The notes beneath the pieces were generated by a model. The model did no database searches, was not told the DNA's origin, and saw only the letters and a program-made list of their open reading frames with translations. Shown here piece by piece: positions 7,870-15,812 of a stretch of 64,000 nucleotides of DNA; the first letter of the stretch is position 1; each line of letters opens with the position of its first letter. Source of the stretch: Guptibacillus hwajinpoensis (GTDB lineage: Bacteria; Bacillota; Bacilli; Bacillales; Guptibacillaceae); the NCBI RefSeq assembly GCF_020171785.1, contig NZ_JAIVAE010000008.1, forward strand, positions 62,001 through 126,000, given 5' to 3'. The position numbers and the translations under genes are program-made.

Positions 7870-9246
7870 TCATGTAATATCATATTTATCAATTCTGCGC
7901 TGAAGGGCATAGCGGCTTATCCCTAATAACTTACTCGCCTGCGTGATATTCCACCTCGCATCTTGAATGGCTTTCTCGATATATTTCTTTTCGATCGCTT
8001 CAATATGGTCCTCTAATGAAAAGCGATCATCAAAGACGACGTCGTCAACTGATTTAGAACCCTCTACATATCCTTCAACCGGGTTTAGAAAATCAAAGTG
8101 ATAGGCCGCAAGCTCTTTCTCCTGGTGAAGAATCGCGATTCGTTCAATTGTATTTTTCAGTTCCCTGACATTACCAGGCCAATCGTAGCTCACCAAACGC
8201 TTTTTTGCATCACCTCGTAATACCGGTTTTTCCTTTCTCATTTGCTGACAAAACTCATAGAGAAAATGTTCCGTTAGCATCACAATATCATCGCCTCGCT
8301 CGCGCAAAGGCGTTAACTTTACTGGGACGACGTTCAAACGATAGTAGAGATCGGATCGAAACGTCTTCTCTTGAATCATTTCCTCGAGCGATCGATTTGT
8401 GGCGGCAATAACCCGTACATCAATATCAATATCATGAACGCTGCCAATTCGCTTAATTTTTTTATCTTCAAGAAAACGAAGAAGCTTCACTTGGATGTCG
8501 AGTGAAAGGTCTCCAATTTCATCAAGAAACAACGTCCCTCCATCGGCCCACTCCATTAAGCCAACTTTCGGATTCACTTGTTCTGTCACGCTATTTTTTT
8601 CTCGACCGAAAAGCTCAATTTCAATTAAGTCCGCTGGAATGCTGGCACAATTCACCGCAACAAACGGCCCTTCATGACGCTTACTTTGCTGATGGATGCT
8701 TCTTGCAACAAGCTCTTTCCCGGTACCTGTCTCCCCTCGAACTAAAACCGTCGTATCATTACTTTCAGAGATTAAGGAAATTTTATCTTTTAACTCGTGC
8801 ATTTGCTTACTTTCACCGATCATTTGAACAAGTTTCGTTCGTCGCTCTTCCTCTCGATAGCGTTCGACTTCCTTCTCGAGATGGTGCTGTTTAATCCATT
8901 TCTGAAGCGTGATTTTCAGCTCTTCTAACTCAAAAGGCTTTGTTAAATAATCAAAGGCACCTTCTTTAATCGAGCGCACGGCTGTTTTTGCATCACCATA
9001 CGCCGTTAACATCATCACAGCCATTTCTGGATAGCGTTCTCTAAATTCATGTAGCGAGTCTAGCCCGTTTCCATCAGGTAAGCGAATATCTAATAAAAGC
9101 ACGTGGGGACTAAATTCATCGAGCATGCGCCACCCTTCTTCAAGCGTTGCTGCTGCCCTCACATCGTATCCTTCATCTTCTAGAAACATTTGTAGCGTGA
9201 GACGAAGCGTTGTTTCATCATCAATAATGCCTACTTTGACAGCCAC
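7870..9246 (-). CDS. NtrC-type response regulator lacking the GAFTGA motif
   Basis: 458 residues. The receiver domain (1-about 120) has the acidic pocket IIDDE, phosphoacceptor Asp53 in LLLDIRLPDG and Lys103 in YLTKPF. An AAA+ domain follows with Walker A GETGTGKE and Walker B GGTLFLDEIGDL. A Fis-type helix-turn-helix NITQASKLLGISRYALQRRI ends the protein. The loop that normally reads GAFTGA and touches sigma-54 is NSVTEQ here (218-223, within ELFGREKNSVTEQ), so activation through sigma-54 is doubtful. The start is GTG behind GGAGGAG. It follows the kinase gene by zero bases and is its likely partner. Confidence 0.93.
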   Translation of the reverse strand: MAVKVGIIDDETTLRLTLQMFLEDEGYDVRAAATLEEGWRMLDEFSPHVLLLDIRLPDGNGLDSLHEFRERYPEMAVMMLTAYGDAKTAVRSIKEGAFDYLTKPFELEELKITLQKWIKQHHLEKEVERYREEERRTKLVQMIGESKQMHELKDKISLISESNDTTVLVRGETGTGKELVARSIHQQSKRHEGPFVAVNCASIPADLIEIELFGREKNSVTEQVNPKVGLMEWADGGTLFLDEIGDLSLDIQVKLLRFLEDKKIKRIGSVHDIDIDVRVIAATNRSLEEMIQEKTFRSDLYYRLNVVPVKLTPLRERGDDIVMLTEHFLYEFCQQMRKEKPVLRGDAKKRLVSYDWPGNVRELKNTIERIAILHQEKELAAYHFDFLNPVEGYVEGSKSVDDVVFDDRFSLEDHIEAIEKKYIEKAIQDARWNITQASKLLGISRYALQRRIDKYDIT

Positions 9247-10932
9247 TTATTTCTCCTCCCTTCCTGTTGGAAATGTGATCGAAAACTCCGTCCCTTTTCC
9301 AAGGATACTCTTTACATCAATTTCCCCATTGTTTTGAACGACTAACTGATGAACGATTGATAGCCCAAGGCCCGTTCCTTCTGCACGCGTTGTATAAAAC
9401 GGATCAAAAATTTTCTCCATGACCGTATCCTCCATTCCAACACCCGTGTCAGCTATCATAATCGTTACGTCACTTTCTCGTTGAAAACTTGACAGAATCA
9501 GTTCTCCGCCCTCTGGCATCGCGTTTATCCCATTTAGGATAAGATTTAATAGAATCTGCCGGAGGTGATCACGATCCACGTAAACTTCTGTATCGTTTTC
9601 GAAATGATGAAGGACCACATTTTTTTCATTCGCGATCGTTTTCATGAGCAAGACAAGTGAGTTTAGAGTATCGTCAACTTTTAACAAAGAAGGATTTGTT
9701 TCCATTGGCCTTGAAAACTGTAGAATATTGGTGATGATCTTATTCACACGATCAATGTCCAGCAGCATATTTTCTGTTAATGTAAGCTGATCCTTTGTTA
9801 GCTCAAGCCTGCGTGTTAATAATTCCGTCGTTGTTTTAATTCCTGCGAGTGGGTTTCTAATTTCATGGGCAATACCTGAAGCCATCTCACCTAATGAGGC
9901 CAGACGCGACATTCTTTCCACGCGCTGCTCTAATTTTCGTCGATGCGTGATATCTTCAAAAGTAATAATGGAACGCTGCTTTTCTGACGTTCCGAGTACT
10001 TTATAGCTCACCGCATAAAAAACTTTCTCTTCCTTCCGCTTATGATCCCAAATTTCCTCACTTCTTCTTTTCGTTTCATGAATCGTTAGCTTACCAAGTC
10101 GTTCCTTTAATAGCGGATCTTCGTTCATCATCGTCTGAGCCGCTTCATTATAAACAGAATCAGCGCCTTCAATCACAAGCACCATGCCAACATGAACGCT
10201 ATTTAAAATTGTTTCATTCAACTTCTTAATTTTATCGATTTGAGCGTTCCGTTCATCAAGCGTTTCAACCATATCCTTCAACGACGATGACAAAACCCCG
10301 ATCTCATCTTTTCGGTTATCGTTCATCTCCATGCCTTTTGTTCTCTCGCCTAGCGCGATTCGCTTACAGAAAGCAGCTAAATTCTTAATTGGCTTTGAAA
10401 GATGATAAGCAAGAATAATCGTAATTTGAACGGCAATTACACCAGTAAAAATGCTGATGAGAAGGGTGTATTTTTGAATATTAGGAAGTGAACCTGAATA
10501 AAAGGAAAAGGACATTGGCTGGTAAAGCGTCCAATTCCACTGCTCGATTTGTTCTGTGAGTACTGTGTTTTCGGTAAAAAAGCTCGTTTTCGCTTCGCCA
10601 TTGTACCAATCAAGTTCACTTGATTGAACAACTTCTCCTTCAGATGAAAGAGTGCCATCTGCTTCTTCCACGTACAAACCGTTCGTTTCATCGATCATGA
10701 TCTTGATCAGCGATTTGGCTTCTTCTTCGACCATATCTCCACTTTTCACACGATCATCAAGCTTCGCCGCATACCGACCAAGACTCGTTAAGTGTTCTTG
10801 AGCCGTCGCCTGCTTTAACTGCTTTTCTGACTGATAACTTGACCACATGGAAACGGCACCTATAATAAAAATCGGCACGAGTACAATAATTAAGAAAGGC
10901 ACTAATATTTTTCGTTCAATGGAGTGACGCAT
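9247..10932 (-). CDS. Membrane sensor histidine kinase (HAMP-PAS-HisKA-HATPase)
   Basis: About 561 residues from the ATG at 10932, which follows AAGGGGG; the upstream ATG at 10950 contains that ribosome site. A transmembrane helix at the N terminus and a second near residue 165 enclose an extracytoplasmic sensor region. HAMP and PAS-like segments follow, then HisKA with the phosphoacceptor in SGIAHEIRNPL and the ATPase motifs DTGVGM and TGLGLSIV. It overlaps the symporter gene by 17 bp and abuts the regulator gene, so symporter, kinase and regulator are probably co-expressed. The ligand is unknown. Confidence 0.92.
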   Translation of the reverse strand: MRHSIERKILVPFLIIVLVPIFIIGAVSMWSSYQSEKQLKQATAQEHLTSLGRYAAKLDDRVKSGDMVEEEAKSLIKIMIDETNGLYVEEADGTLSSEGEVVQSSELDWYNGEAKTSFFTENTVLTEQIEQWNWTLYQPMSFSFYSGSLPNIQKYTLLISIFTGVIAVQITIILAYHLSKPIKNLAAFCKRIALGERTKGMEMNDNRKDEIGVLSSSLKDMVETLDERNAQIDKIKKLNETILNSVHVGMVLVIEGADSVYNEAAQTMMNEDPLLKERLGKLTIHETKRRSEEIWDHKRKEEKVFYAVSYKVLGTSEKQRSIITFEDITHRRKLEQRVERMSRLASLGEMASGIAHEIRNPLAGIKTTTELLTRRLELTKDQLTLTENMLLDIDRVNKIITNILQFSRPMETNPSLLKVDDTLNSLVLLMKTIANEKNVVLHHFENDTEVYVDRDHLRQILLNLILNGINAMPEGGELILSSFQRESDVTIMIADTGVGMEDTVMEKIFDPFYTTRAEGTGLGLSIVHQLVVQNNGEIDVKSILGKGTEFSITFPTGREEK

Positions 10933-12340
10933 CTGATCGCCCCCTTCCATTTAGAAAGAAAAGAATGCCTGCTACCAGAAGCGAAGGGAGAACGGGGTGA
11001 AAAACTGGCTGCAGCTCATTCGGAATAAGAAGAAAAGCCAGTACATACGTGATCACTCCTCCAAAAGTAGAAAGAAGTGCATGACGATGACGGACGTTCG
11101 TATAAAGTCCTCCATATAGCGGAAAGAACAAGGACACCGCAATAATCCCCCATATGTGGCCACTAAATTGGACTATTCCCTGCGGTGGTGTAAAAGCAAT
11201 GACAAGAGAAAAGGTCGCAAAGATAAAAATCATCCATCGCGTCCAGGAAATCACTTTGAGATCAACGGCATCCTTTTTCTGTATAGGGAGCGTGATATCA
11301 TAGACAAAGCTCGTCGCCATGATCAACAGCTGTGAATTTGCTGTTGAAATGGCAGCTGCGACTACGCTAATTAACAGCACGCCTTTTAACGGTGTTTCGA
11401 GTAGGTAAGCAATAATGAACGGATAGATTTCATCCGTACTCCTGAATGGAACGCTAGGGTCAAGCACACGTGACCCAATTCCAATCACAAAAATAGAAAA
11501 ATAGATGAGGACAAGAAAAACAGTACTGGTGCCAACCATTTTTAGCGCAACCTGTTTCGAGCGCGCGGAAAGAATACGAACCGCGTATTGCGGGTTCGCC
11601 GCAACGCCAAGTCCGAGCGAAAAGAATGCACTTAACAACGCCCAAAAAGATAAGCCACCTTCAGGAAACAGCGCCAAATAAGATGTGGATCCATTTCGGT
11701 CTAAAGCTGAAAGACCACTCGTGATTTCTCCAAACCCGCCAATTTCTCCAACAATAAAAACGGCACCTAGAATAGTTCCAAAGAAAATTAAGCAAAAGTG
11801 AAAAATATCGGTTCGTGCTACAGAGTGAAGACCACCAAACGTCGTATAGAGAACGAAAAGATAAATTAAAAACACACTAACCGTATAAGGAATTTCAAGC
11901 ATCTGGCTAACAACAATCCCGAACCCTCGAATTTGAATCACAACATAGAGAAGGTAGCTCACACTCAGAATGATGCCGACCCAAATTTGAAGAAGCTTTG
12001 AATCATAGCGCACGAGAAAAAATTCCGGAACGGTGACCACGTTATATGTATAAAGTTTAGAAGCAAGAAAAAACAAACCTATAAGTCCAAGTAACCAGGC
12101 AATGGCCGTCGTCCAAATAACGGAGACCCCACCCTCATAAATTAATCCCGGCAATCCAAGTAAAGAGGCTGCACTAAACCAGGTTGCACAGAAAGAAGCC
12201 ACACTTGGAAACAAAGGAAGATTTCTTCCTGCTAGAAAATATCCCTTCAATTCATCCGTTTTATCAAAACCATGCTTTCCTAGAATAAGAATGGCAATGG
12301 TGTAAATGAGGAAAACGCTTAAATATAGTAGTTCATCCAA
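10916..12340 (-). CDS. Sodium:solute symporter family (SSS/SLC5) transporter
   Basis: 474 residues with about 13 predicted transmembrane segments. The SSS opening is recognisable: helix 1, then GYFLAGRNLPLFPSVASFCATWFSAASLLGLPG, which includes Na2-site residues. GLGVAANPQYAVRILSARS and AAISTANSQLLIMATSFVYD are further family blocks. It should import an organic solute with sodium. The start is probably TTG at 12340, with GGAGGGGA 6 bp upstream and no in-frame ATG nearby. Overlap with the kinase gene suggests a transporter-coupled sensor, as in CbrA, where an SLC5 domain is fused to a kinase. Confidence 0.9.
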   Translation of the reverse strand: MDELLYLSVFLIYTIAILILGKHGFDKTDELKGYFLAGRNLPLFPSVASFCATWFSAASLLGLPGLIYEGGVSVIWTTAIAWLLGLIGLFFLASKLYTYNVVTVPEFFLVRYDSKLLQIWVGIILSVSYLLYVVIQIRGFGIVVSQMLEIPYTVSVFLIYLFVLYTTFGGLHSVARTDIFHFCLIFFGTILGAVFIVGEIGGFGEITSGLSALDRNGSTSYLALFPEGGLSFWALLSAFFSLGLGVAANPQYAVRILSARSKQVALKMVGTSTVFLVLIYFSIFVIGIGSRVLDPSVPFRSTDEIYPFIIAYLLETPLKGVLLISVVAAAISTANSQLLIMATSFVYDITLPIQKKDAVDLKVISWTRWMIFIFATFSLVIAFTPPQGIVQFSGHIWGIIAVSLFFPLYGGLYTNVRHRHALLSTFGGVITYVLAFLLIPNELQPVFHPVLPSLLVAGILFFLNGRGRSDASLH

Positions 12341-12461
12341 TTCGTCTCCCCTCCCATTTTCCTGTAAGTCACGAAATCATTTCTCGTATCAGGTTTCATT
12401 ATATACAAAATCACGCATCTGAACCAGAATCGCCTATATAGCCACGTTTCTACCATAACAT

Positions 12462-12500
12462 AATAAAGTCGCTCCCCTTAGATCGGGGAGCGACTTTATT
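12462..12500 (-). terminator. Strong hairpin terminator
   Basis: A 16-bp stem (12462-12477 with 12485-12500) has a 7-nt loop, next to the stop codon of a small minus-strand ORF. It separates that gene from the symporter operon. Confidence 0.8.
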
Positions 12501-12502
12501 CT

Positions 12503-12643
12503 TTAGTTCATTCGTTTCAAAAAGCGTCGGAACGCCTTTTGTCCCGCTTCATCTCGTTTAAATACGCCTGCGTGTTCTAAAACCGTCGAGAATCTTAACG
12601 CAATTTCATCTCTCAGTACGGTTTGTATCTGTTCTTTCTCCAT
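12503..12643 (-). CDS. Small hypothetical protein (46 residues)
   Basis: A 46-residue reading frame beginning MEKEQIQTVLRDEIALRFST and ending FRRFLKRMN. It is charged, probably helical, and has a basic C terminus. Support comes from its position: it ends three bases before a strong terminator that would otherwise serve no gene, and another terminator closes the gene upstream. The ribosome site is weak (AGGAT about 10 bp away). I do not recognise a family and cannot assign a function. Confidence 0.5.
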   Translation of the reverse strand: MEKEQIQTVLRDEIALRFSTVLEHAGVFKRDEAGQKAFRRFLKRMN

Positions 12644-12758
12644 TCTACAAGTGATCCTGCCGTACGAGAAGGAATTATGACTGCAGAGCTATTTCCTTAC
12701 AGCGTTGCCCTGTATAACGATACTTTCTCAACACGTTAGCTTCTGGATTGATCAATCA

Positions 12759-12789
12759 AAAAGCAGACGCCTCGTAGACGTCTGCTTTT
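12759..12789 (-). terminator. Hairpin terminator after a GNAT gene
   Basis: An 11-bp stem (12759-12769 with 12779-12789) with T-rich minus-strand flank lies directly after the stop of the acetyltransferase at 12792. Confidence 0.75.
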
Positions 12790-12791
12790 GA

Positions 12792-13289
12792 TTAGAAATA
12801 TTGAACCATATGCTCTTCGTTCAGAAACCGTCCTTGAACATAAAGGGCCTTCTCTTCAATATAGACGGTTTTAAACCCATAGCTCTTGTACAGGTGCTTC
12901 GCACGTTCATTCGTTGATACGACAGATACACTTAATTTAAGCAGCGCATCCTGGTTCTTTGCATATTCAATAACGCGTGATAACAGCGCTCTGCCTGCTC
13001 CTTTGCCACGATATCCCGGTGTAACGTAGACAGCAAACAAATCCGCTTTATGCCGCACTTTAATCCCAGACCCTCTCACAAATGTCATCACACCAATTAA
13101 CGTCTCGTTATCAAAAGCGCCGAAAGTAGCGCCAGATTCCATGTTTCTCGCTGTGCTTTTAATCGGGTCATCCTTTAGAATCGCCTCTTCGTAACTTGAC
13201 GCGAACGCCTCCGGATTTTTCTTTAATGCCTCTAACCGAAGCTCCCAATAAGCATCTGCATCATTTGCTGTTAGCTGTCTTACTTCCAT
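12792..13289 (-). CDS. GNAT family N-acetyltransferase
   Basis: 165 residues with the classical GNAT core: strand 4 with LFAVYVTPGYRGKGAGRALLSRVIEYA, including the Q/RxxGxG/A acetyl-CoA loop as RGKGAG (about residues 94-99), and the late VVSTNERAKHLYKSYGFK motif. It transfers acetyl from acetyl-CoA to an unidentified amine. The ATG follows AGGAGG. It lies 11 bp downstream of the carboxylesterase gene on the same strand and may share its transcript. Confidence 0.87.
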   Translation of the reverse strand: MEVRQLTANDADAYWELRLEALKKNPEAFASSYEEAILKDDPIKSTARNMESGATFGAFDNETLIGVMTFVRGSGIKVRHKADLFAVYVTPGYRGKGAGRALLSRVIEYAKNQDALLKLSVSVVSTNERAKHLYKSYGFKTVYIEEKALYVQGRFLNEEHMVQYF

Positions 13290-13300
13290 GTCAAAACCTC

Positions 13301-14047
13301 CTAAACTTTCAACAACTCTTTCATAAATGCTTTACACTTTTCTGCAATGAATGCTTTATCATGATCAAGCGTTGCCACGTGATAGCTGTCATCCAACTCA
13401 ATCACTTCTTTATTCGTTGAAGCAATTTCTTCATAAATAGTAGTTGAATTTTCTGGCGGTACAACGTGATCCTCGATTGATTTAAAGATTAACGCTGGCA
13501 TCTTAATATTTGAAAGATCCTTTCTTGTTATCTCTACTAACTTCAAAATCTCTTGAATCGACTTCGTTGGCGTTTTCTCATAAGCCAGCTCTTCAACGCC
13601 TTCCGCTTTAATATCTGAACCAATGGCATCAAGGAAGCGCGGCTCTGTTTTTCCTCTCATTTGTTCGAGGTCAGGTAAATCAATTGCTGCATTAATCGGC
13701 ATAATCCCTTTTACTTCTGGGTGTTTGCTAGCTAAATAAAGCGTTAGCGTACCGCCCATTGATAACCCAGTGATGAAAAGCGTATCACACCGTTCATTCA
13801 ACCATTGGTAGCCCTCTTCAACGGACTCGATCCACTCTTCATATGTACTCTGTTCCATATCCTCATAATGTGTGCCGTGCCCTTTTAATCTTGGGCCACA
13901 TACCGTGTAACCTTCCGAAGCTAGTTGCTCTCCTAGATAACGCATGCTTTGCGTTGAACCTGTAAAACCATGAAGAACCAAAACGCCTATTTTGTTTCCT
14001 TTAAAATAAAATGGTTCTGCTCCTTGTTGAATCTCGTAATTCCCCAT
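13301..14047 (-). CDS. est: Carboxylesterase, alpha/beta hydrolase (Est30/YvaK type)
   Basis: 248 residues, the same length as Geobacillus Est30 and B. subtilis YvaK. The oxyanion region GVLVLHGFTGSTQSMRYLG (about 18-36) precedes the nucleophile elbow GLSMGG. Asp in IFKSIEDHVVPPENS and His in DDSYHVATLDHD complete the triad. Such cytoplasmic esterases hydrolyse short-chain carboxyl esters; the natural substrate is generally unclear. A strong AGGAGGG site sits before the ATG. A Fur-box-like sequence lies just upstream, between this gene and fbpA. Confidence 0.92.
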   Translation of the reverse strand: MGNYEIQQGAEPFYFKGNKIGVLVLHGFTGSTQSMRYLGEQLASEGYTVCGPRLKGHGTHYEDMEQSTYEEWIESVEEGYQWLNERCDTLFITGLSMGGTLTLYLASKHPEVKGIMPINAAIDLPDLEQMRGKTEPRFLDAIGSDIKAEGVEELAYEKTPTKSIQEILKLVEITRKDLSNIKMPALIFKSIEDHVVPPENSTTIYEEIASTNKEVIELDDSYHVATLDHDKAFIAEKCKAFMKELLKV

Positions 14048-14057
14048 CTAAATCCCT

Positions 14058-14076
14058 CCTAATGGTTATCGTTATT
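14058..14076. promoter_or_regulatory. Possible Fur box between the esterase gene and fbpA
   Basis: The minus strand reads ATAACGATAACCATTA, matching 14 of 16 central positions of the GATAATGATAATCATTATC consensus. It lies upstream of both divergent genes, one of which encodes an FbpA-like protein, a known Fur target in B. subtilis. It is about 50 bp from the best fbpA promoter and only 11 bp from the esterase start, so which gene it serves is uncertain. Confidence 0.4.
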
Positions 14077-14123
14077 CGTCACGAAAGCGCTTCATTCCTT
14101 TTAAGAAATGTGCGAATTAAGGT

Positions 14124-14152
14124 TTGAACTGGACCATACAGTGGAACATATT
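14124..14152 (+). promoter_or_regulatory. Possible SigA promoter for fbpA
   Basis: TTGAAC and CATATT are separated by 17 bp, ending about 32 bp before the GTG start codon of the small fbpA-like gene. Confidence 0.4.
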
Positions 14153-14183
14153 ACCTGGATATACTTAACAGGAGGAATGAAAC

Positions 14184-14339
14184 GTGTCACATTTAATGAA
14201 ACAACATGATCCCCAACAAAAACAGTCATTCATTCAACGTTTACTCGATCGCGGTGTATATAAATTAAAGGACAAACAGCTTTATGAATGCACAATGGAA
14301 GAATTAGAACGACTCGTTCATATGGTCGAGCTACCATAA
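14184..14339 (+). CDS. fbpA: FbpA-family (Fur-regulated basic protein) small protein
   Basis: 51 residues from a GTG 7-8 bp after AGGAGGA. The segment FIQRLLDRGVYKLKDKQLYECTMEELERL (about residues 16-44) matches the FbpA pattern of a short helix, an [IV]YK.[KND]D[KR]QLYE core and a TL.ELE helix. In B. subtilis FbpA is a Fur-controlled helper of the iron-sparing response. It stands divergent from the esterase gene, with a Fur-box-like site in the shared gap and its own terminator. The name rests on recognising a short motif by eye. Confidence 0.65.
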   Translation: MSHLMKQHDPQQKQSFIQRLLDRGVYKLKDKQLYECTMEELERLVHMVELP

Positions 14340-14372
14340 CATCTCCAGAGGATGCCGCTGGAGATGTTTTTT
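14338..14372. terminator. Convergent bidirectional terminator
   Basis: An 11-bp stem (14338-14348 with 14358-14368) is followed by six T. It serves fbpA on the plus strand and may also serve the convergent acetyltransferase gene. Confidence 0.8.
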
Positions 14373-14378
14373 GTGCAC

Positions 14379-14936
14379 CTAGCTATCCTTTTCCAACCAA
14401 TCACTCGCCAGCATACTGTAGACAACGTGATCATAGAATTCTCCGTTTACAATTTCCACCTGTCTAAGCACACCTTCTTTCGTAAAACCAAGTCGTTCAG
14501 GAATGGCACGGCTTTTCTTATTGGCAGACGCCGCACGGATCTCTATTCGATTTAACCCCATTTCCTTAAATCCTAAATGAATCATTCCCCGGCACGCCTC
14601 AGTGACAATCCCCTTCCGCTGAAATTTCTCACTTAGCCAGTAGCCAATCGTAGCGTATTGATGGGTTTGATTCACTTCATTAAATCCCACGGTTCCTGCA
14701 AGCTCACCTTTATAAAACATGCCAAGCGTTTTCGGATATCCTCCTGTTTCACTAACACCTTTTAACGTACGTTGGATAAAATCCCGTGAAGCCTCAACAT
14801 CCGTATTGTAATCGACCCATGCGAGCCACTTTTTTAAGTGATCTCTTGATTCATCGATCAAGTGATAAAGCGCTTCTGCATCGTTAATTGTATACATACG
14901 TAAATAAAGATCCTCGTTAAGTTGATAGGTAAACAT
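14379..14936 (-). CDS. RimJ/RimL-type GNAT acetyltransferase
   Basis: About 185 residues from the ATG at 14936, chosen because GAGGAGA lies 8 bp upstream; the ORF extends further to 14978. Motifs of ribosomal-protein-Ser/Ala acetyltransferases are present: LRMYTINDAEALYHLIDESRDHLKKWLAWVD at the start, IGYWLSEKFQRKGIVTEACRGMI around the acetyl-CoA loop, and ASANKKSRAIPERLGFTKEGVLR. The usual NxxS reads NKKSRAI here. It resembles B. subtilis YdaF-type proteins; the target protein is unknown. Confidence 0.87.
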   Translation of the reverse strand: MFTYQLNEDLYLRMYTINDAEALYHLIDESRDHLKKWLAWVDYNTDVEASRDFIQRTLKGVSETGGYPKTLGMFYKGELAGTVGFNEVNQTHQYATIGYWLSEKFQRKGIVTEACRGMIHLGFKEMGLNRIEIRAASANKKSRAIPERLGFTKEGVLRQVEIVNGEFYDHVVYSMLASDWLEKDS

Positions 14937-15016
14937 GTTTCTATTCTCCTCTTTTTTCACCTTAAGACTTTGTCTCATCTTGTCATCCGTTTTCCGTTAT
15001 GTACCTTGTTTTTTCT

Positions 15017-15544
15017 CTAAATCGTTAGTCTTCTTTTTATCATAAGGATTTGGCCACGATGGCTAATTTCATCCTCCATAACATGGAACCATTTGAAATA
15101 ATGATTCGCCTTTTCATCCCAGCCAAAAGGCGTTACTTTTTCTAGCCAAGTGTCGTCTTTTTCTCTTAATTCTTCAAGCGTTTTCGCACGAACAAGACTA
15201 AGCTCACTCCAATAATAATCAAGGTCACGCCCTTGAATTACTGTCCTCGCTTTATCCCCAAGCTCAATGCCTGTTTCAAGTTCCTCCCATTCCGCATCAT
15301 TTAATTCCCGCTCTTGAAACGTCATGATTTGAAAGGCTCTTTCGATTGAAGACATATGATGAAGGAGCATCCCAATGGAATTACTCTTGTCATCCATGTG
15401 AAAATCGAGTTGATCAACCGCTAACCCTCTGATTGCCTCTTCTGTAGTGTGTCTGGCATAATCCATCATCGACACTAACCTACCAACCTCAGGCGTAAAG
15501 CCTTTCTTACGATCAATCATACAAAGGTCATGATATGGCATCAT
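15017..15544 (-). CDS. DinB/DUF664-like four-helix protein
   Basis: 175 residues. It has the DinB-like pattern of His residues that bind a metal: SIGMLLHHMSSIERAF (about residue 59), YFKWFHVMEDEISHRGQILMIKRRL near the C terminus, and an N-terminal YARHTTEEAIRGL helix. Family members are thiol-dependent or metal-binding enzymes of varied function, some induced by damage; no specific reaction can be given. The double ATG start follows AGGAGG. The 20-bp repeat array and a terminator lie upstream. Confidence 0.75.
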   Translation of the reverse strand: MMPYHDLCMIDRKKGFTPEVGRLVSMMDYARHTTEEAIRGLAVDQLDFHMDDKSNSIGMLLHHMSSIERAFQIMTFQERELNDAEWEELETGIELGDKARTVIQGRDLDYYWSELSLVRAKTLEELREKDDTWLEKVTPFGWDEKANHYFKWFHVMEDEISHRGQILMIKRRLTI

Positions 15545-15635
15545 TCGACATCCTCCTTTTGATCAAATCTAGCTTATTCTTACTACTTTCCATAGGAGAG
15601 TCTTAAATCCCTCTTTAGTTCCTTACTTTTCCAGA

Positions 15636-15672
15636 AAAAGCCCTCGATTCTATGCTAAAATCGAGGGCTTTT
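15636..15672. terminator. Hairpin terminator downstream of pbpC
   Basis: A 14-bp stem (15636-15649 with 15659-15672) has a 9-nt loop. It lies between the repeat array and the DinB-like gene. Confidence 0.75.
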
Positions 15673-15677
15673 GTATG

Positions 15678-15777
15678 TTTGGCCAATAAAATCTGCTTTT
15701 GGACAATATAATTGAATGTTGGACAATAAAAACGCAGTTTGGCCAATATATCCGAAATTTGGACAATAAACGTCGAA
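15678..15777. repeat. 20-bp-period tandem array, TTTGGMCAATAWA core (5 units)
   Basis: Five units start exactly every 20 bp at 15678, 15698, 15718, 15738 and 15758. Each has a 13-bp core, TTTGGMCAATAWA (GTT in unit 3), and a 7-bp unconserved spacer. The period is not a multiple of three and stop codons occur, so it is not coding. It sits between the pbpC stop and its terminator, so it would be transcribed in the 3' untranslated region. The fixed spacing places all cores on the same helix face. Confidence 0.85.
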
Positions 15778-15812
15778 CAGCCGTCCTCCCGCCACCACAG
15801 CAGCCAAAGAAA

